Shown here: positions 16,716 to 25,180 of the stretch, piece after piece
Layout of the letters: every line of letters starts with the position of its first letter
How positions within the stretch are numbered: position 1 is the stretch's first letter
From: Streptomyces caelestis
GTDB taxonomy: Bacteria > Actinomycetota > Actinomycetes > Streptomycetales > Streptomycetaceae
Assembly: GCF_001279005.1 (NCBI RefSeq)
Contig: NZ_LGCN01000206.1
Span: 1 to 40,131, forward strand
Direction: 5' to 3'
DNA: 40,131 nt
Translations under genes and position numbers: made by a program
The notes under the pieces: model-generated
Told to the model about the DNA's origin: nothing
Databases searched by the model: none
What the model saw: only the letters and a program-made list of their open reading frames with translations

Positions 16716-18344
16716 ATGAGCAGGACGACCACCGCCGTGGGCACGTCCCTCCCGGACTCCTGGGAGGAGCTGGTGACCACGGCCCTGCTGGGCACGGACC
16801 GGCGCACACCGGCGGGCTCCGTGCCCGGGCCGGACGCGCCGTCCGCCCTGCTGGACGCGGCGGCCGTGGCGACCGTGCGGCGACGCGCCGGGCTGCGGCC
16901 GGCACGAGCCGCGGAGCGTCCGCGGCCCGCCCCCGATGACCCGCGCCCTCCGCTGCCGTCCGCCGCCGCGCGCCGGCTCGCGATGCTGCTCGCCGACCGT
17001 CCCGGCGTCTCCGGTGGTGGGCGCCGGGGCACGGCCCCGGACCTCATGGAGCTGCTGCCCCAGTGGCTGGCGGCGGCGAACGCCCGCGGGTTCGCGGCGC
17101 CCCCCGCCGCGCTGCCCGCCCTGCTCGACGCCGCACGGGGACGGACCGACCTGCGTCCGGCGGCACTGCGGTTCGCGGGGCCGCGCGCCCTGTGGCTGGC
17201 CCGGTTCAACCCCGACTGGCGGTTCGCCCTGCGCTCCACACCGGGCGACGGCACGTCCACGCCCCGCCTCCACGACACCGAGGGCGTACGGCGGCTCTGG
17301 GAGGAGGGCCTCTTCGCCGAGCGGGTCGCCCTCCTCGCCGCCCTCCGCTCCCGCAGGCCGGCCGCCGCGCGGGAGCTCCTCGCGGCGGGCTGGGCGACGG
17401 AGCGGGCGGAGGACCGCCTGATGTTCCTGGACTCGCTGCGCACCGGACTCGGGCCCGACGACGAGCCCTTCCTCGAGCAGGCCCTGGCCGACCGCAGCCG
17501 CAACGTACGGGCGACGGCCGCGGAGCTGCTGTCGGCGCTGCCCGGCTCCGCGCTGGCGGAACGCATGGCGGTCCGGGCCGGGGCGTGTGTGGCCGTCGAC
17601 CACACACGGGACACCCCGACGCTCGCCGTCGAGGCGCCGCACGAGTGCGACGCGGGCATGGAACGCGACGGCGTGGTGGCCAGGGCCCCGGCGGGCCGGG
17701 GTGAGCGGTCCTGGTGGCTCGGCCAGCTGGTGGAGGCGGCGCCCCTGGGCAGCTGGTCGCGGCGGCTCGGCGGGCGTACGCCCCGGGAGATCGTGGCACT
17801 GCCGGTGGCGGACGGCTGGCAGGGCGAACTGCACGCGGCCTGGTGCCGGGCGGCGGTACGGCAGCGCGACGCGGTGTGGTCCCGGGCGCTGCTCGGAGAG
17901 CCCTCCGCGCCGGAGGCGGGCGGCCCGGGGGCGGTGTCCCTGGCCGAACGCGCCCAGCTGCTCGGCACGCTGGACGCCGCCGAGCGGGCCGAGTGGGTGG
18001 CCGGGTTCATCGAGACGCACGGCCTGTCCGAGGCGTTCCAACTGCTCGGGGTGTGCGCCGTGCCCTGGGCGGCGCCGGTCGGGCGGGCGGTGGTCGACGC
18101 GCTCAACATCGCGCGCGACGCAGGGAGTTATCCATGGAGTTTCAGTGGAGTCATGGGCCTGGCCGAACGCTGCCTCGACCCGTCCGAGGCCGGTCACCTC
18201 GACGCGCTCCTGGCGGTACCGGACGAGCCGGAGGACGCGTCGCCCGGAGCCGGCGGCTACTGGTCGGAGGCCTTCCAGCGACTGGTCACCACCCTGCGCC
18301 TGCGCGCGGCCATGCTGACCGAACTGACCCCGGCCGCCACCTGA
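16716..18344 (+). CDS. DUF5691 family protein with HEAT-like repeats
   Basis: This 542-aa soluble protein has a conserved N-terminal SWEELVTTALLGTDRR, a helical middle with two or three HEAT-like repeats (EPFLEQALADRSRNVRATAA with ELLSALPGSALAERM, residues about 247-282), and a C-terminal region with WCRAAVRQRDAVWSRALL. It is known to me only as DUF5691, a family that travels with the SWIM/MoxR/VWA genes. HEAT arrays usually make protein scaffolds, so I infer an adaptor role in the complex. The ATG at 16716 follows GGAAGGA. It is 112 bp downstream of the SWIM gene in the same direction, so it probably shares the damage-type promoter, though a promoter of its own cannot be excluded. Confidence 0.85.
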   Translation: MSRTTTAVGTSLPDSWEELVTTALLGTDRRTPAGSVPGPDAPSALLDAAAVATVRRRAGLRPARAAERPRPAPDDPRPPLPSAAARRLAMLLADRPGVSGGGRRGTAPDLMELLPQWLAAANARGFAAPPAALPALLDAARGRTDLRPAALRFAGPRALWLARFNPDWRFALRSTPGDGTSTPRLHDTEGVRRLWEEGLFAERVALLAALRSRRPAAARELLAAGWATERAEDRLMFLDSLRTGLGPDDEPFLEQALADRSRNVRATAAELLSALPGSALAERMAVRAGACVAVDHTRDTPTLAVEAPHECDAGMERDGVVARAPAGRGERSWWLGQLVEAAPLGSWSRRLGGRTPREIVALPVADGWQGELHAAWCRAAVRQRDAVWSRALLGEPSAPEAGGPGAVSLAERAQLLGTLDAAERAEWVAGFIETHGLSEAFQLLGVCAVPWAAPVGRAVVDALNIARDAGSYPWSFSGVMGLAERCLDPSEAGHLDALLAVPDEPEDASPGAGGYWSEAFQRLVTTLRLRAAMLTELTPAAT

Positions 18345-18718
18345 CCTGGCGCACGCAGGCGAACCGGGCCGATGCCGTACCGGTCGTACGAGGCCGCCGG
18401 ACCGGAGTCGGCGCTTCGGCCCGTGCCTCGGCCGTGCCGGCCCGGGGCCGGTGCGGCACGGGGGTACGTCACGCGGCCCGGCGCTTGCGGGGGCGCCTCC
18501 CCCACTCTCGGCTCCTCCCCCACTCTCGATTTCTCCCCCACTCTCGGCTTCGCTCGAGCGGGGGGACCCCCATGAGCGGGGAGACCTCCATGAGCGTGAG
18601 GACCCCCGTCGCCCCTGGGGGCACCTCCCAGGCCCTCACGGCACCGGGGGAGGCACGACCGCCCGCGGGAGCGGCGTTGCGGGCCCGGCCCTCACCCGCA
18701 AGGCGCCGCGAACGCGGC
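18345..18718. other. Intergenic region with dispersed-repeat-like sequence
   Basis: This 374-bp stretch lies between the convergent DUF5691 and icmB genes. It contains three 18-bp direct repeats (18497-18546), a GC hairpin (about 18535-18566) and repeated GGGGGA/CCTCC strings. Short frames across it, including one coding SPTLG repeats, look like translations of the repeat and lack gene features. It probably terminates both flanking genes. Confidence 0.6.
18497..18546. repeat. Three direct repeats of CTCCCCCACTCTCG, 18-bp period
   Basis: The 14-bp core occurs exactly at 18497-18510, 18515-18528 and 18533-18546, separated by 4 nt each time. The last copy leads into CTTCGCTCGAGCGGGGGG, so its CCCCC arm can pair with GGGGG to form a hairpin. 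I recognise this hairpin sequence as one common in intergenic regions of Streptomyces chromosomes. Confidence 0.85.
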
Positions 18719-19135
<417 letters not shown>

Positions 19136-19548
19136 CACTGCCTCCATGAAGCGACTACATCCATCCGTACCGACAAGTACCGCACACGTCCGTCATGCCG
19201 TACACATCGCTCGGGCCCCCCGGCCCGAACCGGCCGGGGAAGTGAACGAACGTTATCTCCAGCATCCCGCAACCGGCAGTTTCACGGTGCGTGGGGAGGG
19301 GCAAATCACACGGAGGGACATGTTCATCGCGCAGCGTTCCCGGCCCCCGGGGCCCACGCACCGCGTGCCCGTGCACCGCTCGGGCAACGGTGGGAACATG
19401 CGTACAAGGGATTCGCACCGAGGTCGCCGCGCCACCGCACCCCCTCCACACATCACACGCGCGCACCGTCGACCGCTCTCGTAGCGATTTCCCATGAGGG
19501 CGCACGGGGGACAGGGCCGTCCTCCCGCGTGCCGACAGGAGGTCGGCC
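19136..19548. other. Divergent promoter region icmB / lipase, no gene seen
   Basis: This 413-bp region lies between divergently transcribed icmB and the lipase gene. It is somewhat less GC-rich around 19150-19200 and 19240-19320 and must hold both promoters. I cannot assign reliable -35/-10 pairs. Small frames are present on both strands, but none has both a ribosome-binding site and coherent protein sequence. Confidence 0.4.
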
Positions 19549-20415
19549 ATGAAGGTCACCGAGGCAGCTCTTCCCTTCCTGCCGCTCTGCCGGCGTCTTC
19601 TGCCGACCCGGCTGGCGGATCTCTCCCTGACCCTGCTGAAGGCGACCGCCCTGGAGCTGGCGATCCTGGCGGGCCACCTCCTGCTCTATCCCGTCGGCAT
19701 CGTCCAGGAGCGCCGGGGCGCGCCCCCCGCGCTGCCCGCCCAGGACGGCGCCGCACAGCTGCCGGCGGAGGCCAAGCCCCCGGTGGTGCTGCTGCACGGC
19801 TTCATCGACAACCGGTCGGTCTTCGTGCTGCTGCGCCGCAGCCTCGCCCAGCACGGCAGGCAGCAGATCGAGTCGCTCAACTACTCGCCGCTGACCTGCG
19901 ACATCCGCATCGCGGCCGAACTGCTCGGCCGGCATATAGAGCAGGTGTGCGAACGCACGGGCAGCCGCCGGGTCGATGTGGTCGGGCACAGCCTCGGCGG
20001 GCTCATCGCGCGGTACTACGTACAGCGGCTGGGCGGTGACGCCCGCGTGCGGACGCTCGTCACGCTCGGCACCCCGCACTCCGGCACCCGTGTCGCACCA
20101 CTGGCCAACGCGCACCCCATCGTGCGCCAGATGCGCCCCGGCTCACCGGTGCTCGAGGAACTCACCCAGCCCGCGCCGGGTTGCCGTACACACTTCGTCG
20201 CCTTCTGGAGCGACCTCGACCACATCATGGACCCGCTGGAATCGGCGTGCGTCGAGCACCCCGACCTGACGTCGGTGAACGTACGGGTGAGCGGCGTGGG
20301 TCATCTCGCCCTGCCCGTGCACCCGGCCGTGGCGACCCGCATACGGCAGGCCCTGGACACGGCGCACCCCGGGGAGCCGTCCACCGGCCGCCCGGAAGGC
20401 CTGACGGTGGCCTGA
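19549..20415 (+). CDS. Alpha/beta hydrolase, lipase-like
   Basis: This 288-aa protein has an N-terminal hydrophobic helix (LTLLKATALELAILAGHLLL, about residues 26-45), likely a membrane anchor. The alpha/beta-hydrolase core opens with VVLLHGFIDNRSVF (oxyanion region), has the nucleophile elbow GHSLGG with Ser148, and the LGTPHSGTRVAPLA segment typical of triacylglycerol lipases. The catalytic His is probably His252 in SGVGHLALP and the Asp lies in FWSDLDHIMDP. It most resembles actinobacterial lipases acting on lipid esters; the exact substrate is unknown. The ATG at 19549 follows GGAGG with 8 nt spacing. It is monocistronic, upstream of the M23 peptidase gene, which has its own promoter region. 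Confidence 0.88.
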   Translation: MKVTEAALPFLPLCRRLLPTRLADLSLTLLKATALELAILAGHLLLYPVGIVQERRGAPPALPAQDGAAQLPAEAKPPVVLLHGFIDNRSVFVLLRRSLAQHGRQQIESLNYSPLTCDIRIAAELLGRHIEQVCERTGSRRVDVVGHSLGGLIARYYVQRLGGDARVRTLVTLGTPHSGTRVAPLANAHPIVRQMRPGSPVLEELTQPAPGCRTHFVAFWSDLDHIMDPLESACVEHPDLTSVNVRVSGVGHLALPVHPAVATRIRQALDTAHPGEPSTGRPEGLTVA

Positions 20416-20751
20416 CGGCCGGTCGCCCCGGGCCGCCCCGCACGGAGACGGCGCGCGGCGGCGCGACACGCCCGGCACCCGCGCCACGGGACAACCGGAA
20501 CCGCGCGCCCCCTCGACGGCAATCCGAACAACAACGGCCGGAGACGGCTCACTTACCGCCGTCGATCCCCCATCGCCTCGAACAAATCTCGAACAAAAAG
20601 CCAAGACCGCGCCCGCCGTCCGCCAAAACACGACCGATTGCCCGTTTCCTGCGCGCACGAAACCTGGGGAAGATTGTCGTGCCCGCATACCGCCGGGTAC
20701 AGTCGCCGCACTGCTCTGGCAGCCCCTGTTGTCGAGGCGAAAGAGAAGTTG
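20416..20751. other. Upstream region of M23 peptidase gene
   Basis: This 336-bp region contains a candidate promoter (20674-20703) and an A-rich segment (20580-20640) unlike the surrounding sequence. I looked for a ydaO-type riboswitch, because the neighbouring hydrolase gene has one, and did not find the conserved AGCTAACC or GAACCC blocks. No gene is evident. Confidence 0.5.
20674..20703 (+). promoter_or_regulatory. Putative housekeeping promoter of M23 peptidase gene
   Basis: TTGTCG (20674-20679), an 18-bp spacer and TACAGT (20698-20703) resemble a vegetative (HrdB-type) promoter, about 48 nt upstream of the GTG start. The TTGTCG is not followed by GTG in the PafBC pattern, so I treat it as ordinary. 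Confidence 0.45.
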
Positions 20752-22248
20752 GTGAACGACCGTCACCCGTCGGGGACCATGGACCCGGCTCCGGCTTCCG
20801 ATGCCGCCTCGGCGCCCTATGCGTCGTACGGCACCCAGGAAGCCCCGTACGGCGATCTCACCACGTACGGCGCGTACGACTCAACCGGTTTCTCCGCCAC
20901 CCATTTCGGGACCGGCGACCACACCACCGGAACCTTCACCGCCGACCCCCTCTTCGGCGACCTCCCCGGCGGCGGCCACGACACGGGCGCGTACGAGACC
21001 GGGCACTGGCCCGCGGGCGGTCACGACACCGGGCAGTACGACGGCTATGCGGCCCCGTACCCGTCCGCGTACGACACCGGCGGCCACGACGCGACCGCCT
21101 GGACCACCGGTCATCACCCGCTGACGGTGATCCCGCCGCAGGCCGGCTCGCCGGAGACCAGCGGCCAGTGGGACTCCGGCGAGTGGCTCCGGCCCGATCA
21201 GGCCGGGAACCCCGCCGACCTGACCCAGCAGTGGGACTGGGGCACGCAGACCTTCGACAGCGGTGTCTACGACGCCACGCAGTGGAACTCCGACGGCGGC
21301 GACACCACCGCCCCGGCGCCCACGTCCGACGCCCACGAGCCGCAGGCCGAGTCCTACGAACACCAGGCCGAGTCGTTCGACCGGGAACCCTACGAGGCCC
21401 CCGCCGACGAGCCGGCCGACACCGGTGAACTGCCCGCGGTGCACCTGCTCGACGGGCAGGAGGAGATCGTTCCCGCCCCGACGCCGCGCGCGGCCTCGCG
21501 CGCCGGGTCCCGCTCCCGCCGCCGTACGCCCGCCAGGCGCTCCGCGCTGCTGACGGTGGCCGTGCCCTCGGCGTGCGTGATGGGCGTCGCCGGCATCGCC
21601 GCGGCCTCGGTCGGCAACCTGACCGACGACGACGGCCAGGAGACGGCGACGACCGCGGCGGACGCCCAGCCGGTGAAACCCTCCGCCGTCAACATCAAGC
21701 TGGACACCCAGCTGGAGAGCCTCGCCGCCGGCGCCGACGACTTCGCCGACCGGGCCAGCCGCACCCAGGAACGCATCGACCTCAAGGCGCAGCAGGAGGC
21801 CCAGCGCAAGGCTGCCGCCCAGGAGGCGGCCCGCAAGGAGCGGCTGCGGCCGAAGTTCGCGCTCCCGGTCGCACAGCACGGCCTCAGCGCCTACTACGGC
21901 CAGTCCGGCATCAACTGGATGTCCGTCCACACCGGCATCGACTTCCCCGTCCTGTACGGCGCGACGGTGATGGCCGCGACCGACGGCACGGTGCGCACCC
22001 AGTTCAACTCCGCCTACGGCAACATGATGATCGTGACGGCGAAGGACGGCACGGAGACGTGGTACTGCCACCTCTCCAGCTACCAGGTCGCCTCCGGCAC
22101 GACCGTGAAGGCCGGCGACCCGATCGCCTTCTCCGGGGACTCCGGCAACTCGACCGGTCCGCACCTGCACTTCGAGGTGCGCCCGGCCGGCGGCTCGGCG
22201 ATCGACCCGCTCGCCTGGTTCCGAAGCCACGGCCTCGACCCGTCGTAG
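20752..22248 (+). CDS. M23 family metallopeptidase with long N-terminal tail
   Basis: This 498-aa protein cleaves peptidoglycan cross-links, by family. Residues 1-about 250 are a low-complexity tail rich in Gly, Thr, Asp, Tyr and His (repeats of GGHDTG and TGxY). A basic RSRSRRRTPARR segment precedes a single transmembrane helix at about 264-287. A short coiled-coil-like Gln/Ala/Lys region follows, then the C-terminal LytM/M23 domain from about 368. Zinc and catalytic residues are intact: H393 and D397 in HTGIDF, H440 in WYCHLS, H471 and H473 in GPHLHFEV. The GTG at 20752 follows a weak AGAGAAG. By the positive-inside rule the tail is cytoplasmic and the peptidase external. It belongs to a local cell-wall hydrolase group with two NlpC/P60 genes. 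Confidence 0.92.
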   Translation: MNDRHPSGTMDPAPASDAASAPYASYGTQEAPYGDLTTYGAYDSTGFSATHFGTGDHTTGTFTADPLFGDLPGGGHDTGAYETGHWPAGGHDTGQYDGYAAPYPSAYDTGGHDATAWTTGHHPLTVIPPQAGSPETSGQWDSGEWLRPDQAGNPADLTQQWDWGTQTFDSGVYDATQWNSDGGDTTAPAPTSDAHEPQAESYEHQAESFDREPYEAPADEPADTGELPAVHLLDGQEEIVPAPTPRAASRAGSRSRRRTPARRSALLTVAVPSACVMGVAGIAAASVGNLTDDDGQETATTAADAQPVKPSAVNIKLDTQLESLAAGADDFADRASRTQERIDLKAQQEAQRKAAAQEAARKERLRPKFALPVAQHGLSAYYGQSGINWMSVHTGIDFPVLYGATVMAATDGTVRTQFNSAYGNMMIVTAKDGTETWYCHLSSYQVASGTTVKAGDPIAFSGDSGNSTGPHLHFEVRPAGGSAIDPLAWFRSHGLDPS

Positions 22249-22279
22249 GGTTCGTCCCCCGACGGGTCCCGGCGGACGG

Positions 22280-24760
22280 CTACAGCTTCTCCACCGGCGC
22301 GTACCGCAGCAGCAGCCGCTTGGGCTTGGTGTCCCCGAAGTCGATCGTCGCCTCCGTGTTCGCACCCGTGCCCTTCACCGCGACCACGGTGCCGAGGCCG
22401 AACTGGTCGTGGGTGACCCGGTCCCCGACCGCCAGCGCCACCACGGGCTTCTCCGCGGTCCGCCGGGTGGCGAAACCGGAGGCGCCCGACGCCGACGAGC
22501 GGGAACGGGACGACGACAGCGAAGCCGCCACTCCCGAGACCGGACCGGAGGACACCGGCGCGCTCGCCCCCGTCCGCTTCCACTCCAGGTGGGCGGCCGG
22601 GATCTCCTCCAGGAACCGCGAGGGCGGGTTGTAGGACGGCTGGCCCCACGCGCTGCGCAGCGTCGACCGGGTCAGGTACAGCCGCTCACGCGCGCGCGTG
22701 ATGCCGACGTACGCCAGGCGCCGCTCCTCCTCCAGCTCCTTGGTCTGGCCGAGGGCGCGCATGTGCGGGAAGACGCCGTCCTCCATGCCGGTGAGGAAGA
22801 CGACCGGGAACTCCAGGCCCTTGGCGGTGTGCAGGGTCATCAGGGTGATGACGCCGGAACCGTCCTCGTCCTCGTCGGGGATCTGGTCGGAGTCGGCGAC
22901 CAGGGCGACCTGCTCCAGGAAGTCGGACAGCGCGACCGACTCGCCCTCGCCGCGCTCCTGCTCGAACTCCAGGGCGACGGCGGCGAGTTCCTGGAGGTTC
23001 TCGATCCGGGTCTCGTCCTGCGGGTCGGTGGAGGCCTGCAACTCGGCGAGGTAGCCGGTGCGTTCGAGGATCGCCTCCAGGACCGTGGCCGGGCCCGCGC
23101 CGGACTCGACGACCGTACGGAGGTCCTCCATGAGCGTGTTGAACCGCTTCACGGCGTTCGACGACCGCGCGGCCATGCCGTACGCCTCGTCGACGCGCTT
23201 CAGCGCCTGCGGGAAGCTGATCCTCTCGCGCTGGGCGAGGGCGTCGATCATCGCCTCCGCGCGGTCGCCGATGCCCCGCTTGGGTACGTTGAGGATGCGG
23301 CGCAACGGCACCGAGTCCTCCGGGTTGGCGAGCACCCGCAGATAGGCCAGGACGTCCCGGACCTCCTTGCGCTCGTAGAAGCGGACGCCGCCGACGACCT
23401 TGTAGGGCAGGCCGACGCGGATGAAGATCTCCTCGAAGACACGGGACTGGGCGTTGGTGCGGTAGAAGACGGCGACGTCGCCCGCCTTCGCCTCGCCCGC
23501 GTCGGTGAGGCGGTCTATCTCGTCGGCGACGAACTGGGCCTCGTCGTGCTCGGTGTCCGCGACGTACCCGGTGATCCGCGCGCCCGTGCCGGCGTTGGTC
23601 CACAGGTTCTTGGGACGCCGCGACTCGTTGCGCTCGATGACGGCGTTGGCCGCGCTCAGGATGGTCTGGGTGGAGCGGTAGTTCTGCTCCAGCAGGATCG
23701 TGGTCGCGTCCGGGTAGTCCTCCTCGAACTGGAGGATGTTGCGGATCGTCGCGCCGCGGAAGGCGTAGATCGACTGGTCGGCGTCACCCACCACGCACAG
23801 CTCGGCGGGCGGGACCTCGGCCTCGGACGGTACGCCGGCGGGGTGCTCGGAGGTGCCGACGAGCTCGCGCACCAGGGCGTACTGGGCGTGGTTGGTGTCC
23901 TGGTACTCGTCGACCATGACGTGCCGGAACCGGCGGCGGTAGTGCTCGGCGACGTCCGGGAAGGCACGGAGCAGATGGACCGTCGTCATGATCAGGTCGT
24001 CGAAGTCCAGTGCGTTCGCCTCGCGCAGCCGGGACTGGTAGAGCGCGTAGGCCTGGGCGAGGGTCTTCTCGAAGCCGTCGGAGGCCTGGGCGGCGAAGTC
24101 CTCCTCGTCGATCAGCTCGTTCTTCAGGTTGCTGATCCTGGCGCTGAAGGACTTCGGCGGGAAGCGCTTGGGGTCGAGGTCCAGGTCGCGGCAGACCAGG
24201 GCCATCAGCCGCTTGGAGTCGGCGGCGTCGTAGATCGAGAACGACGACGTGAAGCCGAGCTTCTTGCTCTCGCGGCGCAGGATGCGCACGCACGCGCTGT
24301 GGAACGTCATGACCCACATGGCGCCCGCGCGCGGGCCGACGAGCTGCTCGACGCGTTCCTTCATCTCGCCCGCGGCCTTGTTGGTGAAGGTGATCGCGAG
24401 GATCTGGCCCGGATGGACGTGCCGCGCGGCCAGCAGGTGGGCGATGCGGTGGGTGAGCACGCGGGTCTTGCCGGAGCCGGCGCCGGCCACGATGAGCAGC
24501 GGGGAGCCGGAGTGCACGACGGCGGCGCGCTGGTTGTCGTTCAGCCCCTCGAGGAGCGCGGCGGCGTCGATCACCGGGCGCGGGGCGCCGTCGCGGTAAT
24601 GGGTGTCCCGTTCCGGCGGCAGGTCGAACTTCCCGCCGAACAGGTCGTCCGGGATCTGCTCCGGTACGTGCTCGTCCTCGGGCGGTGGCGGGGGTTCGCC
24701 CTCGGGGCCCCGCTGGGCCTGGAGGTCCGCCAGGAAGCTGTCGTCAAAGAGGCTGCTCAT
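22280..24760 (-). CDS. pcrA: ATP-dependent DNA helicase PcrA/UvrD type
   Basis: This 826-aa superfamily 1 3'-5' helicase acts in nucleotide excision repair and removal of replication blocks. Motif I is AGAGSGKT at residues 92-99, motif Ia is ILAITFTNKAAGEMKER, motif II is DEYQDTN near 300, and motif III is GDADQSIYAFRGA. Motif IV includes LEQNYRST, and the later motifs are MTLHTAKGLEFPVVF and AYVGITRARERLYL. The N-terminal 70 residues are an acidic/Pro-rich extension common in actinobacterial PcrA. The C-terminal tail has VGDRVTHDQFGLGTVVAV, the fold used to bind RNA polymerase. ATG start at 24760, with a PafBC-type damage promoter immediately upstream (24770-24792). It may also be annotated uvrD or uvrD1. 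Confidence 0.96.
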   Translation of the reverse strand: MSSLFDDSFLADLQAQRGPEGEPPPPPEDEHVPEQIPDDLFGGKFDLPPERDTHYRDGAPRPVIDAAALLEGLNDNQRAAVVHSGSPLLIVAGAGSGKTRVLTHRIAHLLAARHVHPGQILAITFTNKAAGEMKERVEQLVGPRAGAMWVMTFHSACVRILRRESKKLGFTSSFSIYDAADSKRLMALVCRDLDLDPKRFPPKSFSARISNLKNELIDEEDFAAQASDGFEKTLAQAYALYQSRLREANALDFDDLIMTTVHLLRAFPDVAEHYRRRFRHVMVDEYQDTNHAQYALVRELVGTSEHPAGVPSEAEVPPAELCVVGDADQSIYAFRGATIRNILQFEEDYPDATTILLEQNYRSTQTILSAANAVIERNESRRPKNLWTNAGTGARITGYVADTEHDEAQFVADEIDRLTDAGEAKAGDVAVFYRTNAQSRVFEEIFIRVGLPYKVVGGVRFYERKEVRDVLAYLRVLANPEDSVPLRRILNVPKRGIGDRAEAMIDALAQRERISFPQALKRVDEAYGMAARSSNAVKRFNTLMEDLRTVVESGAGPATVLEAILERTGYLAELQASTDPQDETRIENLQELAAVALEFEQERGEGESVALSDFLEQVALVADSDQIPDEDEDGSGVITLMTLHTAKGLEFPVVFLTGMEDGVFPHMRALGQTKELEEERRLAYVGITRARERLYLTRSTLRSAWGQPSYNPPSRFLEEIPAAHLEWKRTGASAPVSSGPVSGVAASLSSSRSRSSASGASGFATRRTAEKPVVALAVGDRVTHDQFGLGTVVAVKGTGANTEATIDFGDTKPKRLLLRYAPVEKL

Positions 24761-24769
24761 CGCTCTCCG

Positions 24770-24792
24770 AGTCTAGGCCGCTCCACCGACAA
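24770..24792 (-). promoter_or_regulatory. PafBC-type DNA-damage promoter for pcrA
   Basis: On the minus strand: TTGTCGGTG (24792-24784), exactly 8 nt (GAGCGGCC), then TAGACT (24775-24770), a complete match to TTGTCRGTG-N8-TAnnnT. The -10 ends 9 nt before the ATG at 24760, so the mRNA would be nearly leaderless. A damage-inducible promoter suits a repair helicase, and the same motif occurs at the moxR/SWIM locus. Confidence 0.8.
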
Positions 24793-24927
24793 CCCGGGGC
24801 CACCCCGGGAACATCCCGGGTTTCCGGCGCCCGGAACAGGATTCCCACCCTCCAGAACCACACCCTCACCCTCGGTGAACACACGCACGAGGTCACGAAA
24901 ATGTATCGGGCATATCACCCATCAACC

Positions 24928-24957
24928 TTCACAGGGACCACACCAGTTGGCTACGGT
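24928..24957 (+). promoter_or_regulatory. Putative promoter of the riboswitch-controlled NlpC/P60 gene
   Basis: TTCACA (24928-24933), an 18-bp spacer and TACGGT (24952-24957) form a plausible promoter. Transcription would start near 24964, about 45 nt before the riboswitch P1 stem. The -35 is a weak match. Confidence 0.35.
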
Positions 24958-25007
24958 GCGGGCGGGCCGCACGACCCCCACCGGCGAACCTCGCCGGGCC
25001 GCGCGGC

Positions 25008-25159
25008 CTCCGCCGAGTCCGTCCCTGCCGATCGCGGCAGCCGGAGCCGGGGACCCACCGAGACCATGGGGTGAATCGGCCCACTCCCTCGCGGAGCGGC
25101 CGTAGGGCAACCCTTCCGAGCCACCCGCCCGAACCCGACAGCTAACCCGGTAGGCGGAG
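25008..25159 (+). promoter_or_regulatory. ydaO-yuaA type c-di-AMP riboswitch
   Basis: The element closes with a P1 stem pairing CTCCGCC (25008-25014) with GGCGGAG (25153-25159). The 3' conserved block CCCGAACCCGACAGCTAACC followed by CGGTAGGC (about 25128-25155) is the hallmark of the ydaO aptamer, and GAGTCCGT next to the 5' P1 strand matches the conserved GAAUCCG position. It ends 6 nt before the ribosome-binding site AAGGAG of the NlpC/P60 gene. In the family, c-di-AMP binding turns expression off; control of cell-wall hydrolases in Streptomyces (for example rpfA) is established. Confidence 0.9.
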
Positions 25160-25180
25160 CGTTGGAAGGAGTCGCCTCCC

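Noticed and set aside
18497..18546. CRISPR array
   Set aside because: Three 14-bp repeats with 4-nt gaps lack spacers of CRISPR length, and there are no cas genes nearby.
18372..18575. A 67-codon ORF with SPTLG repeats
   Set aside because: It is the translation of the intergenic direct repeats and hairpin; no ribosome-binding site and no family.
19154..19176. PafBC-like promoter upstream of icmB (TTGTCGGTA on the minus strand)
   Set aside because: The last -35 base is A rather than G, and at 8 nt spacing the -10 is TGTAGT, lacking the essential TA. Too weak.
22409..25105. Very long open frame (898 codons) on the plus strand opposite pcrA
   Set aside because: It is antisense to a clear helicase, is full of Gly/Val/Leu/Arg-rich low-complexity translation, and spans the promoter region. 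Long antisense frames are normal opposite high-GC genes.
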